Assembly: GCA_963970005.1 (NCBI GenBank)
Contig: CAXAMN010023361.1
Location: 1,977,130 to 2,041,129 of the forward strand
Length of the DNA: 64,000 nt
Source: Durusdinium trenchii
Taxonomy: Eukaryota; Sar; Dinophyceae; Suessiales; Symbiodiniaceae
Reading direction: 5' to 3'
In this document: in pieces, positions 11,717 to 24,737 of the stretch
Layout of the letters: each line of letters begins with the position of its first letter
Position numbering within the stretch: position 1 is the stretch's first letter
Notes under the pieces: generated by a model
Told to the model about the DNA's origin: nothing
The model's database searches: none
The model's input: the letters and a program-made list of their open reading frames with translations, nothing else
Program-made: the position numbers and the translations under genes

Positions 11717-12537
11717 TCACCCAAGATCCCATGCTTGATCCCAGCATCCATACGGATCCAATCCATGCACAGGCAGAGGGTGGCGACCTGGAGGGTCTCA
11801 CCCCAGAGAAGGTGGTTGGGGATGTTTCAACGTTTGGCAATAATGTTTGGGAGTGGATCCCCATTTTGCATGTAGGGGTGCCAGTGCCATCAAACCTTTG
11901 AAACCAATGTACAGTTTTTGGTTTCTTAACTTGCATGATCTTCCATCTACACTCGGGCGTTTAACATGGAACCGCGGCCACGGGAGTCAATGGGGAACGA
12001 AGTGCATCATGGTTGGCCACGCTGCCACGGATGCCATATAAACATGCCTCTTACAGTATATAACTTCAATTATTGCTCCAGACCGCTCCAGCGTGTTTGA
12101 TCGGTCTGGACCACCTCGATCCGACTTCCGTAACGTCGAATCAGGTCTTGGAGCGACTAAACCGTGGCTCGGCCAATATCGGCCAAGCAGGTACATGGCC
12201 GGTCGTGGTGCCTCAATTCGGTCGCAAAGCGGGATCATAGGTGTCCAAAGAGAGCAACTATTCCGCTGTTGAGGAGTCAGGAGTCCAAAGACTTGCATCG
12301 CCGACGCGCTGACGGATGGAGAACTCAATGGTTGTTCGTTGCAAAGCCCGATTGGTGTTCCAAAAAGTGGACAACATCGAACCCGGGAGTATGGAGACCC
12401 AGGGTGATATGGAGACACTTCATGTCACCTCATCCCTGCGAGTGTCGGATTGGCTGGACGAGGCAAGGCCTTCGGGTGGTCACCTCGCGTACTCTGAACA
12501 TAATCCAACAAGGCAGAATTGAGCACTCTTGGCTGTG

Positions 12538-12562
12538 TGGGTTTGTTTGTTTGTTTGTTTGA
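12538..12562. repeat. (TTTG)n microsatellite
   Basis: Five TTTG-type units in a row. Similar runs occur near 6703 and 48,416. Confidence 0.9.
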
Positions 12563-13628
12563 GGCACAAGAGATACTGTATAGATATATATTATATATAG
12601 ATAGAATAGCAAAAGAGCCACAGAGAGCGACGGACAGGGAGTCAGTGGCTGGTGTGTGTACTTTCTCCCATCTCTCTCTCTCTCTCTCCTCTTCTTTGAT
12701 CCAGTCCTTCGTCCGCAACTTGGAGTCGTAGAGCCTTATCACGACCTTAATCCACTGAAATGCTGGCGCCAGGCCTTATCGCTGCATATCGCTCTCCCCC
12801 CAGCTCACCAGTCTGCACCTGCCAACGACCTCTCTTTGACCTTTTGGGTTCTTTCCATTTAAGCGTTGCACCTGAATGTGTGTACTGTACGTATGCATTT
12901 TCGCCACGCCTCTTTGGTTTATTATAGTTTTGTTCCTTTCAACACAGGGTATACAGGGGATACAGACCAAACCCTTCTCCACCCGCTTCGGCAACGGGGG
13001 GTGAGGGGTGAGGCGGCGGAGACATGCAAGTCCGAGTGTGTGTGTGTGTGTTGGCGTCTTAACAAGATGATCAGGATCTTGGATGAAGATTTGGGCCGGG
13101 CGTTGCCTGATTTTCATGCTTACTCAAATTTTCATGTGATTTTAGGAAGACGGGCCACAAGACATGGCTGGCTACAGCTGCAGCTGTTGCTTGCAGTCTC
13201 AGCGACAAGGATATGTACTCAGCAATGATTAACACCGGTCCCAATAATGTTGGGTCACACACAAGCTCAAAAAACAGGGTACTGACATTGAGATTGCTAC
13301 AATTTGCAAACCTATGCCGCCCGTACCAGTTTTGTCACATGTCCAAGATATGCCTGTTCGTTTTGGAATTGTATGACATGGGTTCCATTTACATTTTCTT
13401 GCTTGAGGCGATGATGTTCTGCATAGGTGTCAATCTTCTTGGTCTTTGGGTCAGCCATGTTCGTCCAGTCGCAAGACACCTCGACCCGAAGCCGCTGGGG
13501 TCGCCGCTGTTCTTGGTCGAAATGTTCGAAGTCAGAGGACGCCTTCGGTCAGTAAAAGTCAACGCTTCACGTTCCTGTTTTTTCGCCCATGCGGTCGGGT
13601 TTTCGAGAACAGTGCGACCTTCGCAGGT

Positions 13629-13730
13629 TCCTACTAGGAACAAGGGCATCGCTACTGGTACCAAAGGGCATCGCTACTAGGAGCAAGGACGCTGCGAGCG
13701 TAGCTCCTGGCCTTACTACTAGGAGCAAAT
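13629..13730 (+). repeat. Dispersed copy of the 79-bp minisatellite family
   Basis: CTACTAGGAACAAGGGCATC, then two further GGGCATCGCTACTAG-type segments, then GCAAGGACGC, TAGCTCCTGGCCTTACTACT and AGGAGCAAA reproduce a little more than one unit of the 56-57 kb array, 42 kb away. It is diverged from the array consensus. Confidence 0.85.
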
Positions 13731-15384
13731 AGAACAACCATGTGTTTTGTTTTCAGCTCTGAGGTGTATTCGACCGGTTGTCATTTTCTTCGCTCATCTC
13801 TTTGTTATGCATCCTGCCTGCGAAAACAGAGGGACGAACATGGAGCAATGGGGTTTACATACACAGTCACCAAGCTGTAACGTATAATTCTGACAATCGT
13901 GGATCGTGTTGTTTGTTTGCCTTTCAATGGTCACTTTCAATCATTGCAATCTGGTAGCAACTTTATAACAGTACATGCCCTGGCGAGTGTTGTGATGTTG
14001 AGGAAAGAAACACTCATCACTGTCATCTCTATAGTATCAATTGAGATATTCCAAGAGATTGTCCATGGGGCACCATAGCTTGTTGGCCACGGTGCCACGG
14101 AGCGGGTTTCAGAACTGTGTTCTATAAATATGTGTTTACTGCCTGGGAGCTGTTGTCAACAACTTGTTGTCTGGAACTGACACGTAGACTGTGTAGACAC
14201 CGTGAGAATCCTTGGAAGCTCGATAGCAGGAGTTGGTATTTGGTACATTTTGGTACCCTCAATTTTTTGGGTGTTTGAGGCCACTGAAACCAAGTTCTTA
14301 ACATGTTGAAAACAAGTTCTCCTGCGTCAAAACGCATGTGACAATTGTGATGTGTGCCCTGCGGACCTGAACAAGCAATCCACGACAAGACGGTGACCCT
14401 AAACCAGCACCCAGATCGTTTCCTCTCATCATGGTTTTAGGACTCAATCCCCGGTTGCAGATCTGTCATGGGTTTGTTCTCATTCTCATGGTCATGGTCT
14501 TGACATCGACATTTAATTACTAGCGAAGGCAGTGTTGGCGTCCAAAGCACCAGTACTTGCTGCGAGATTCAGCTGAACACATGCATGTGCCAGCACACAA
14601 TCGTCCACAGATGTGGTAACTGAATGACATAATCCGCCATGTCATGGTTTTCTTCGGCTCACTCTCACGTTCAAACATACACTCTGACCAACACATCCGA
14701 CATGGAAGTGGGATTCCCCGCTCGTTTCAGGAAAGGAGTCTTTCAAGAGACCATGCCATCCGCTTCCCTTCGTCGGAGTGTATTACTTACTTGTGATATG
14801 TTTTGATCTATATTACAACCTCCCTGGAATCATCATCAAAATGGAGTTCACCACCTGTTTGGTATGCAAATTTCCATGGTCTCACTTTCGGCCTTGTCAC
14901 CCACGTTGGCCCATGATGATTGCACAGGAGTGCGGAGTGCCCTTTCGACCAGTCACCCCATGTACTACTCGCCCCCCGATCGGCCGAGTCGGCCGAGTCA
15001 AGGCGGCCGAAAAGGCATCATCCGACTCTCAGGTAAAAAGTACGACAGGCAACCGTTCGCAATTCAGGCCGCTGGGAGAGAGACGCAGCCCGTGGGCCGG
15101 TGGACCTTAGACATTATTTTTTGGGGGGAATGAAAGAGTGGTAGGCTCAAGTTACATAATAATCATAATAACAATAATTACTATGTAATGACGAATCATT
15201 ATGATCTACAGAACCTACAAAAAACTATTTGATTATCACCCTGTTTTTTTCCGACCCCCTTCCTACAGAGAAGTGACTTATAGTTGGAGTCCATTGAATC
15301 GGGTGTCATGTCATCGACCCCAAACATGGGCACTTCACTGGTTGGGATGAAGACGGATGAAGACGAAACACATTCGTCCTTTTC
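13731..15384. other. Gene-free stretch
   Basis: Nothing recognised on either strand. The frame at 14.1-14.4 kb has no domain. Confidence 0.4.
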
Positions 15385-15397
15385 GGGGGGTTAGGCC

Positions 15398-15477
15398 GTA
15401 GAGGTAGTAGCTAGTAGCTAGAGGTAGTAGAAGCGAACGGTAGCTAGTATTTCTTGCTAGTTAAGCTACTACCAACA
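15398..15477. repeat. GTAGTAG/CTAGTAGCTA-rich repeat
   Basis: Overlapping GAGGTAGTAG and TAGCTAGTA words end in the inverse GCTACTACC. The word content resembles the palindromic part of the 79-bp unit, but the arrangement differs. Confidence 0.6.
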
Positions 15478-16027
15478 GGAAGAGGAGAGCGAAGACGCTT
15501 CAAGGAAGCTCCCGGAGCTTCCTTGAAGATCCCGACAGATCCGATAGCCGCCGCCGCTGACCAGCTGCGCGTGTTCCCCGGATAGTAGGACTAGTGAGAA
15601 CCTGTAGGACTAGTCTATGTAGGACTAGAACCCAGGGTGTTTTACAGAAATATATATACATATAAAAAGTACGAACGGCCTTCAATTGTTTTTTGCGTAT
15701 GCCAAGGGCAGTTGCCTGCAGCGCGCCGTGCATCTAATTACACGGTAGCCAATCCCCATTTCGAGGTAAAGCTAGCCCACCGGAAAAGGGTGGTGGACCC
15801 CAACAGGGCAAAAGCAAGGCCACTGTTCAGTGAGTCTTGCGCCCCATCCAACCCAAAAAAGCAGGAAGATAAACCCAACATGTTGGTGCGTTAGGATATT
15901 CCTGCGGCACCCAGGCCATTCCTAACCCACAGCTCATTTTCACTTTTGCAACCTTTGCTCCTTCAACCTTCGTTTCTTTGGCTTCCACGGTTCCAAAGAA
16001 ACCAGCCTATATTTATGTTCCATTCTG

Positions 16028-16500
16028 TCCTCCGAGCTTCTGTGTTACCGAAGGTCACCGTCTCAAGCTTTAAACTTCCACTTTTCCTCCGAGCTTTTGG
16101 TAGCTGAAGGTCACCGTCTCAACGTGTCAAGCATAGAGTTGTCACTTCCTCCGAGCTTTTGTGCAGCCGAAGGTCACCGCCTCGCGCTTTGAACTTCCAC
16201 TTTCCTCCGAGCTTTTTGTAGCTGCAGGTCACCGTCTCAAGCTTGGAGTTGTCACTTTCCTCCGAGCTTTTGTTTGAACTTCCACTTTTCCTCCGAGCTT
16301 TTGGTAGCTGAAGGTCACCATCTCAACGTGTCCCGCTTTGGGTTATCATCCTCCGGGCTTGTCGGGCTTGTGTGTAGTCAAAGCCACCGTCTCAAGCTTT
16401 GAGTTGTCACTTTCCTCCGAGCTTTTGTGTAGCCGAAGGTCACCGTCTCAAGCTTTGATCTCCACTTTGCCTCCAGACTTTCTGGTTGCCGATCGTCCCG
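16028..16500. repeat. ~57-bp minisatellite, about 8-9 units
   Basis: The conserved core TCCTCCGAGCTTTTG plus GTAGCTGAAGGTCACCGTCTC starts near 16,028, 16,085, 16,147, 16,204, 16,259 (short unit), 16,290, 16,350 (expanded), 16,414 and 16,469 (decayed). Linkers alternate between GAACTTCCACTTT and GAGTTGTCACTTT types, so a two-unit higher-order pattern may be present. Unit-length changes keep no frame open across the array, so I treat it as non-coding. Confidence 0.9.
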
Positions 16501-19129
16501 TCCAAAATCCTGGGCTTCCAAGAGCCTTGAGGTTTGGATGCTCACTCCAACCTGGAACTTTGTAGCTAAAAACAAGGTCCGGGCTCAACTAGAAACTCTT
16601 CGTGCCGATCGGAATTGAGATCACTCCTGCTGATGCTCTCTAATCTGGCTTTGCTGGGCAGCAGCAAGCTCCGGGCGTGCCACCTAGACTATGGCACTGA
16701 GGCTCCGAGTGGATCCTAGTACGATGCCAAGCTATCTCGAGCCCTCGGCCTTCAAATAAAAACATTTATACAATACTATATCTCAATACCAACGGCTTTA
16801 AAAACATGAACTCGTTCCACAGGAAATCCTACCGATGCGACCGACCGGCCAAAAAGTTCATCATCGAGAGATTGGGCATGGGGTCACCATGGGTAGCACT
16901 ACGTAGCACGAGACGCACGTAGCACGCACACCCGGGAAGATTAACTTGGAACCTGAAAATGGACCTTTGGAAGAGGATTTGCCTAATTTTCCTCTACAAC
17001 CCAGTGGTTTTCAGGTTCCATGCTAATATTCCAGGGTGTAGTAGCTTCTGTGGAGGTCAGCTGCGAGATGGATCGTCTTCGTGCACGAGTATCACATCTG
17101 GTGAACCTATGAGGCCGGGGTAGTTCACGGTCAGCTGCAGGTCTGTGGGGGGTAGTCGGTCGTTTCCCCGGTTCTTTCCAAAGGCATTCAAGGTAAACGA
17201 AGGAGCGGCCCAAGTCAGAGTCCCAGTCCACCCAGTTCTGATCGTTCTGTTGATTTTCTGACATGTCCTCTATAATATCACTATATATATAAATAAAAAA
17301 ATTCGATCATATCATCTACAATCATCTATCATATCTCCATCCATTTCTGACGGAACTTACTGTATATTTCGTCCTTGATCCCCTCTCCCGAAGACGACCG
17401 AACCGAAAAGACATGCAGACGACCGAACCGGGCGGGAAACAAGCCAATGCCACCGCACATGTTCAGGTCGGACTCCTTATTGGCCTTCGGTCCAATTAGA
17501 CCCGTTTTTTGAGTTCCGCAGCAGCTGCAGCGAAAAAGAGGGTGAAACATGGTAAGGTGCGGTGCCCTTCGAGAATATGACACATGGGATATGACACATG
17601 GATACACATGGTCCAATGGTTAAAGTTATGAGGCATTTTTGAGACGCTCCTTTGGTGTGTTGCATTTGCTGCACTCGAGAATGCATAATTACAAGTTCTA
17701 TATATATATATCGCTTAACATGCTTATATCAATTTGTTTGTCAATCATTGAACCAGCTTCGATGCTTCTTATTTGGCAACCACGTGTTGCGAATGGCTGA
17801 CAAAGGCCATTGCTGCTTTGACCTAGATCAGGTATTTAGGGCCCATGTCTCTTTTTCGGGCAATACTTCAATGCCAGCTGTTTCAACTGGGTTTCATCTT
17901 TCTAGACAAGTGTTTGTTTGTGACTCACTTGGATTGGGGATGAAAGCATATGAAAGCCACAGATGAGCATGTTTTCGTTGCATGCATTTTTTAGGCACAC
18001 ATCTCCAGACTGCCGAGTCTCTCATCTCGTCTTATGCAGGGGCGAGATCTGTCCGTGCGCGAAGTTACTTATCTGCCGACCACTCAGTGACTTGGAAAGA
18101 AGAGTCGTGGATGCCTCGTGGGGCGCCCAGGTCGTGGGTGTGTAGGGAGACCTCCCAGGCAACGACCCCTTTAGACGAAGGGAAATATACTAAGACCCAA
18201 GGCTTCGGGGGTCCCCCTATGAAAATACACTCCCAGTGCTTCAGCTTTTTGGGGGGCTCGGGCCCGATTGTGTCGCCAGCATCTCCGCTAGATGGTCGCG
18301 AACACATCCCCAGGCTGGGAGGGTTGAATTTCCGTCATGCTGCGACTGGGGAACCTGTTGGTCAATAGAATTTGACATCAGGATCAGAGTTGCGGAAGAG
18401 GACAGACTTCAAGTTCCAAAAGCTTCAGGACTTACTTCTTGCAATATCCAGATTTTAAGAGTCCCAAATCTCAAGATCGCAAGTTCTTTGGTTAAAATGA
18501 AACAATTGGACTCGTGTGTCCAAACTCCGCAAGTTACGGCTTGTTGATGCATTTTGTGCATATACATATGAACTCCATATAGAAACAAAGAAAACATAGA
18601 GGGTCTCCTTACCACGATTGTCAAATATTGACAACAGCAAGGATATTTTGACTTTGACAAGAATTGAGTGGCATCTCGACTTTGACAACAGCAGGTGCAC
18701 ATCCATGTCTTGGGGAATCCTGGAAACCAGTTTGCTTACCAGAAAGTGCTTTCTTGTTTACGCTGAGAGGCTGCATTGCAAGCTTCAACTCAGAGGTTCC
18801 AAAGTCTCAAAATCCAAACCAAGCCTGACTGCAGAGGGCAAACCGATGCAACGGCTGGCAAGATTGTTCTAGTTACAAGCAGGGACCATGAGAAAGTGAA
18901 AGTAGAATAGCAGGTACGCCGAGTTGATCAGACTTGATACCCCATGATTGTGGTAGCTTTGTTGAGTGCGGTCCCAAATCATGAAAAACCTAAAGGTTAC
19001 TGATGAATCCAAGGTACACTCTGACATTGGTTTTCAGTTATATAACTCAATTTCCAGGAAAAATGGTGATGGAACGGTACGGTGAAAGGTCCGATGAGTT
19101 GAAGATGTTTGAACAAATGGTTTCCGCAC
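16501..19129. other. Gene-free stretch
   Basis: There is a short TA island at 17,698-17,712. No frame carries a recognisable motif. Overlapping frames at 18.0-18.4 kb on both strands are unconvincing. Confidence 0.4.
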
Positions 19130-19403
19130 AGTCACGAGAACAGCGGTGTCGAGCAATCAGCGCGGCTGCACATCTGCGGTGGAAAAAAAAGTTTGGGGGT
19201 GGGAGCATGAAGAACCATGGAATCAAACCAAGCAAATTAGACAGCGTGGTCAAAAGTTCAGCAGGTACACATCAGGACGTCTCCCGATGCATCACCAGAG
19301 AATGTGGACGTCTTCGTTGGCAGTGATTCCACAAACTCTGTCACTGCCCCCTGCTGGAAACGCGAGAGAAGGAACCCTTCGGAACAGGGCTGGACACACA
19401 CAC
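19130..19403 (+). repeat. 274-bp direct repeat, copy A
   Basis: This segment, starting AGTCACGAGAACAGCGGTGT, is repeated at 20,108-20,381 with a constant offset of 978 and only about four substitutions and no indel. In copy A it lies in an open frame whose upstream part reads like a Glu/Met-rich helix and whose shared part reads through to GRLRWQ and a stop. The frame is open in both copies but has no family I know. It may be an exon shared by a tandem duplication, or non-coding DNA copied recently. Confidence 0.9.
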
Positions 19404-20107
19404 GGTGCCGCTTGGCGGCGCTCGCGTGAGAAGCCTGAATAGATACCTAAAAAGCCTTAGAAACGAAAGAAAGACAGAAAGAGCAGCGCTAAGAGGGCAA
19501 GAGAGAAAGATAGGTGTAGAAAAATGAAAAAATGAATACTTAGCCCTTGACTGGGGTAGGGAAACGAGCCTCAAGAGCCACCTAAAAAGCCTGAGAGAAA
19601 GCCCAACAAACGACGAAAAGCGCAAGAAGGCAAAGGGGGGGGCAGGGAGGGGGTGTATGTCCATGTGTGTGTTTGAATACCTAGCACTCTAGAATTACAG
19701 AATACTTAGACGAAGTGAATTAGGTGCACTAGTTAGGGAGCGGGACTTTTGTCTTACACCGCCCGGGTAGAGTAGACTAGAAAAGGGACAACAGAGGGAA
19801 AGGTACCGACACACAAGTGTGTCGAGTACCATTTCCCTATGTTACCCTGATTAGGTAGGGAGTAGAACACAGTGGGGGGGTCGGGAGACCTGCCTCAAGT
19901 GGGGGGAAAACCGTTTTTAAGCCCGGCGGCTATCAAATTCGTTTTTAAGCCCGACGGCTGTATGATCAGTGAATTCAGGGTGGAGAAGGAGCGGTGAGGA
20001 AAAGTCAATGAAGGACACGACGAGCCAGTGAAATGAATTCCGGAATGAGTACAGCGCCTCCTTGCGGAGGATCACACCCAGCACCCACGTGGGATGGCTG
20101 AGCCGCA
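19404..20107. other. Purine-rich spacer between the 274-bp repeats
   Basis: The spacer contains GAAAG-rich DNA with a diverged internal duplication (CACCTAAAAAGCCT / TACCTAAAAAGCCT, about 130 bp apart) and two TTTTTAAGCCCGRCGGCT copies (about 19,913 and 19,943). No gene is recognised. Confidence 0.5.
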
Positions 20108-20381
20108 AGTCACGAGAACAGCGGTGTCGAGCAATCAGCGCGGCTGCACATCTGCGGTGGAAAAAAAAGATTGGGGGTGGGAGCATGAAGAACCTTGGAA
20201 TCAAACCAAGCAAATTAGACAGCGTGGTCAAAAGTTCAGCAGGTACACATCAGAACGTCTCCCGATGCATCACCAGAGAATGTGGACGTCTTCGTTGGCA
20301 GTGATTCGACAAACTCTGTCACTGCCCCCTGCTGGAAACGCGAGAGAAGGAACCCTTCGGAACAGGGCTGGACACACACAC
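20108..20381 (+). repeat. 274-bp direct repeat, copy B
   Basis: Second copy of the 19,130-19,403 segment. Flanks differ completely (ATGGCTGAGCCGCA upstream here, GTTTCCGCAC in copy A), so the boundaries are sharp. It ends in a CA run that has expanded relative to copy A and leads directly into a four-unit minisatellite. No target duplication was found at either copy. Confidence 0.9.
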
Positions 20382-20383
20382 AC

Positions 20384-20609
20384 ACACCAGCTTTGGCCAA
20401 AAAGACAGCTTTAGGATACAAACACTGCTCCCTAGCACCAGGCACACCAACTTTGTCCAAAAAAACAGTTTCGGGATACACTCCCTAGCACCAGACACAC
20501 CAGTTTTGTCCATAGACGGTTTCGGGATACAGAGCTGCTCCCTAGCACCAGACACACCAGTTTTGTCCATAAACAGGTTCGGGATACAGAGCTGCTTGTT
20601 TAGCACCAC
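20384..20609. repeat. ~57-bp minisatellite, 4 units
   Basis: Four head-to-tail units share CACACCAGTTTTGTCCATA, then TTCGGGATACAGAGCTGCTC, then CCTAGCACCAGA. The first two units are more diverged and the second is shortened. The repeat keeps a minus-strand frame open that reads a recurring Val-Ser-Gly-Ala-Arg-Glu motif, which I regard as a by-product. Confidence 0.9.
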
Positions 20610-21020
20610 GCACATGGATGATGCATCGCCGAAGCGGAGGAGATGTGAGTTTTTTTTGGCCAACCCCCAACCCAATATTATAGACTTTTGGTTTCTATGT
20701 TGGGTGGCTTGATTTTATAGTGGATTGGTTGGGTTGAACCTGGGGTGCCGAATCTGTAGCTACAAAATGGTCCCCCCGGGGTTGTCAGGTGAATTTTACA
20801 GGGGATCATATACATATATATATATGTTACTGAAATTTATTAGCATCCTCAAAACCAACATGCTTTTTGCATGTGTTGAAAACGCATTTGTAGTCGATGT
20901 CTGATAGGGTAAAAAATTAGTTTTTGTATGGGCAGGCCCACAAAAAACCAGTTCTAGCTAGATAATGGGTGTTGTGTGACGTGTATATATATATTTTTCA
21001 CATAATATCATGTTATATAT

Positions 21021-21045
21021 TGTTGTTGTTGTTGTTGTTGTTGTT
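21021..21045. repeat. (TTG)n microsatellite
   Basis: About eight TTG units following a TA-rich stretch. Confidence 0.95.
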
Positions 21046-22940
21046 TCCTTTGAACGCAGAAACAAATGTTTTGAAAAAAATGTTCGCCCAAACAGATCGA
21101 ACTCCGGTATGTTCACGGCCCAACTGTGGCGACATCAACGGACTTTCTTGTCCCTTGGGCCGTCGATGTCGTGCCGAAACGACATAGAACGCCTGAGAGT
21201 CCGAAAAATTTTGAAGGGGTACGTCCCAAGGACGTCAAGGGGATCGATTTTTTGGGTTCTGTATGTGAATACAATAGTCCTTAGCCTATTGTTCAGATTA
21301 TCAGATTGTTCATTATTGAACACTTATATATTGAATCGAACTATCTAAACATGTCTTCTTCAACGCACTGAAACATGCCCAGTCTCTTCATGGTTTCGAC
21401 GAGTTGAAAAACCGGTTGCACTGAAGAAACGGGTTGTTGGCTGTTTGACGACTCGCAGGGTTGAGGTCCTTTTAACCTTTTTCGTCTCGCACCAAAGTCT
21501 TTTTGGCGAAGCGCCGGTTGTAGAAGGGACACATATGGGGCGGCTACAGTCTTTCTCCGTCTCCTTTGGTAGTATAGTACAGTATAGGATACAGCATATC
21601 CCATAATCTACTGTCGTTTGTTTCTTTTGTTGTGTGTTTGGCGGGCCGGTGGGAGTGTCCGATCGTCGCCCCGTGTTGAACTGTGCAAAGCGGACCCATC
21701 TGGCTGAGGGTCATGGCACCAGGAAGGTCGTTCGGTACATAGTGTACCAGGGTTTCAGGTTTTTGCCCATCCCCACACTCGGGGCCCGGCCCGGGGCCTG
21801 GATGGGGCCTTCATGGGGTCTTAACGCCTAGATGGGCTGCCCTGTTCCCTCTCGGTTTAGATGAGCCACCGGTCAATTGGCCGGAGCCCAGATATTCAGG
21901 CCCGGGCCGCTAGACTTGGACTTGACCGGTGGGGACCACCTAGGGGTAGCCGGGATACTTGGTCAGATACAAGTATCCTCAAAGCAACGTGATGAATCCC
22001 AGCGCAAAAGTCACTTCAGGGTCAGTATCTCAGGCCTTAGAAGGTCTAGAGTCTAGAGTATATAATGTATTTTTGGGTGTTTGATTCAGATACTACTTAC
22101 CATTTCACATCTGGCTTTGGGTCAAAACAGAAACACCTCGGTTGACCACCAGGAATGAACAGAATAGACTACCTGGAAGTCAACCTACCCTGGTTTGGGG
22201 CTCGGGGTTTTGACCCGCAGCCATCTGAGACCATTTATCTCAATCACTATTAATCACTTGATGGGTTAAAAAACACGAGCCCGATCGATTCTGAATGCAC
22301 TTGAACCTCGCGGGCACACGACGACCCATGGGGGGGGATGTGGCGCATGTCCAGCACCGATGACCGAGGCGAAGCACCGATGTGACTCTCTGGCACCGCA
22401 GTCATTTCAAAAGCTCGGTGCTGCTGAAGCCGTTTGCTGCAGGGCGTAGGACAAGCCCTGAACTGGTGAAGCAGCCTGGGACAAGCACCCACATGCCACA
22501 CAAAAAAGGCGTAGACCCTGACAAGATGCTTCGAGTACCTGGGTTTTTCCTGGTTGTGAGGATTCATTCGGTGACGCGTTTGCAGTATCCTGGTCGTTTT
22601 GATTTGCTTGACCTTGAGCTCAACTGGCTACTCCTAGCTTTGCCCGTCCATGTTGGATGGGTTTTTCTGTGCCACATCCTCCAACAGGCCTCAAGACCTT
22701 TTTCGCCAAGAAACCGGAACTTGGGTCCCAAAATCAGGTCCAGGGTGACAACTGTCGACGGGACAAGTGCCACTGGGTTTGGGGGGGGCAGATGAGACCA
22801 CTTTGCATCAGTGCAGGTTTGCTGCATGGGTTTTGACCAGCATTGAGTTTACTTGTCACATCTCTCAGAACTAGTGCCACCCTGCAGCAAGCACAGCTGT
22901 GAACTTTTTGAACATGAGTCTTTGGACTTGTAGGGAAGAG

Positions 22941-22984
22941 TCCTTCCTTCCTTCCTTCCTTCCTTCCTTGCTTCCTTCCTTCCT
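22941..22984. repeat. (TTCC)n microsatellite
   Basis: About ten TTCC units with one interruption. Confidence 0.95.
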
Positions 22985-23230
22985 GCAAGGCTGTCGCTCA
23001 GTCGCTCGTCGCCGCACCCTTTTTAATCATGACGTGAACCCGTCGTTGAAAGGACAGCAGAGGAGAGGTTTGTGCAGGACCCAAGTTGGTGCAACAGGTT
23101 GTTGGTCTAGTCTAGTTGCAGATTAGAAATACCTCATGTGACCATCAAGAACCTCAAGAGCTCCCTCAGAATTGAATGTTTAAATCAGCTCTTTAATGTC
23201 ACAAGGACTGGGGCTTATTACTATAATTTA

Positions 23231-23290
23231 GTATGTATATATAATTATATGTATACTGTATATATATATATATCTATATATAAGTATGTA
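23231..23290. repeat. (TA)n island with TACTGTATATA core
   Basis: A 60-bp TA-rich island containing GTATACTGTATATATAT, the same core seen in several other islands of the window. Confidence 0.9.
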
Positions 23291-24524
23291 TAGTTTTATT
23301 GTTTTTTAGCTTGTCTCTTATATTACGCACAATGTAATGCATAGATATATACTCCACACAGGTTGGTTGATCGACAGATTGTTTTGGAAAACTTCTCCCT
23401 GACAAGGGTCTCTTGCGCTGGCAATTCAGTGGGAGATGTGCCCTAGCCTGAGTGAGTAGAGGCATAGAATGCTCTCTTGCAAGACTTTGAAAACGACTTA
23501 GAAGAAGTTCTTTTGTCCTGAAGAAGGTTTCGTCGTGAGGGTGATTCGAAGCGACGCATGGACGAAACGCATGTCGTCGTCATCGCTTGCAGTTCGTCAT
23601 TTCCTGCCATCCAAGCTGCCGGTTGGAACCCCAATCTCTTGGCGCTGGGCAGTTTGTTCCCAGTTGTTTGGTGCCCCTGCTTTGTTGTGACGTTTGGATG
23701 TTTAGAATGCGAATGTTTGAAGAACTCGGCCGGTTGTCCATCGCCGTGTGAAATCTGCAGCTTTGTGTGCAGCAGTGACGCGATATATCCACGATTTGTC
23801 ACAAGTTGGAATCTGTGTTCGAACTGAGTGGTGTGAAATGACAATTCTGATCAGAAACATGATTTGGATGCATGTAATTAGCATGGGGAAAATAATTCGG
23901 TCAGCGTTTTCAAGGATAGAATTAGGGGAACTATTCTCCTGTGCACTTCCCAGTAGAATTGACACTCAACAGTCAATTCAAGTTGCCCCCAACTATCGAG
24001 GTTTTTGAAGCTTTTAGACTTATGTAGTTTCATTGTTTGTTTGGGATCTATTGCCACACAAGCTCCTTTTCAATCCCTTTCATTCTTCTTACGACTACAC
24101 TATCCTCATGCATCGTAGACAACGATGTCTTCAAGTTAGACAGACATGACGCGAAGATCATCCGTATTCAAACAAAAGAAGACATGAGATACCCACCACC
24201 GTCATGAGTCTACCAATTACCTTGCTGAACTTGTTGTGAAATGCATGACGATGTCCAAAAAAAGGCACAACACACCGTGGCCCGTCATGGGCGGTGCAAG
24301 TACCTGAGTCTGGGAGAGTCCGGGTATTTGGTATAAAACATAAAATATGAGCATATTATTCTATCTTTTGGGTGGAGGGTGAGTAGGGTGAGATGTGGAC
24401 ACAATTAGACATATTATTTGCCCGCGAGGTTTGCTTTTGAATCTTCGCTGCCGTAGCCATTTCCAATGCCATATGGGATGAAGGAAAGCCTTTTTGAGAG
24501 CCATGATGGCGTCAGCCACACACT

Positions 24525-24554
24525 AGTTCCCTTGAGTTCCCTTGGGTTCCCTTG
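24525..24554. repeat. 10-bp tandem repeat, 3 units
   Basis: Three copies of AGTTCCCTTG, the last changed to GGTTCCCTTG. Confidence 0.9.
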
Positions 24555-24737
24555 TGACATTTTGTGACTCGTGATTTTTGCAAAAGTGGAATCCTGTGCT
24601 CCGTTCTTCGTCCAAAAGGACTTCCGTTATTAGAGAGAATCTCCCGTTCAGAACGCAGACACAGACGCACGGTAGCGAACGGGCCACCGGCAGGAGACCA
24701 AAGGCTTTAGACATTAATGCCGCATCCAAATTAGTAA

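Larger units (their letters stand above)
9703..13628. other. Gene-free stretch with microsatellites
   Basis: No conserved frame is recognised. Simple sequences are a TA island (10,652-10,676), CCG/CCA triplets (10,783-10,840), a 24-bp tandem pair (11,669-11,716), TTTG (12,538-12,562), TC (12,670-12,692) and GT (13,034-13,052). Confidence 0.4.

Noticed and set aside
24451-24462. CCGTAGCCATTT, matching the first 12 bases of the dinoflagellate spliced leader
   Set aside because: The following bases (CCAATG) do not match the leader. Relic leaders in genomic DNA normally keep the 3' end, which is absent here. A 12-base match can occur by chance.
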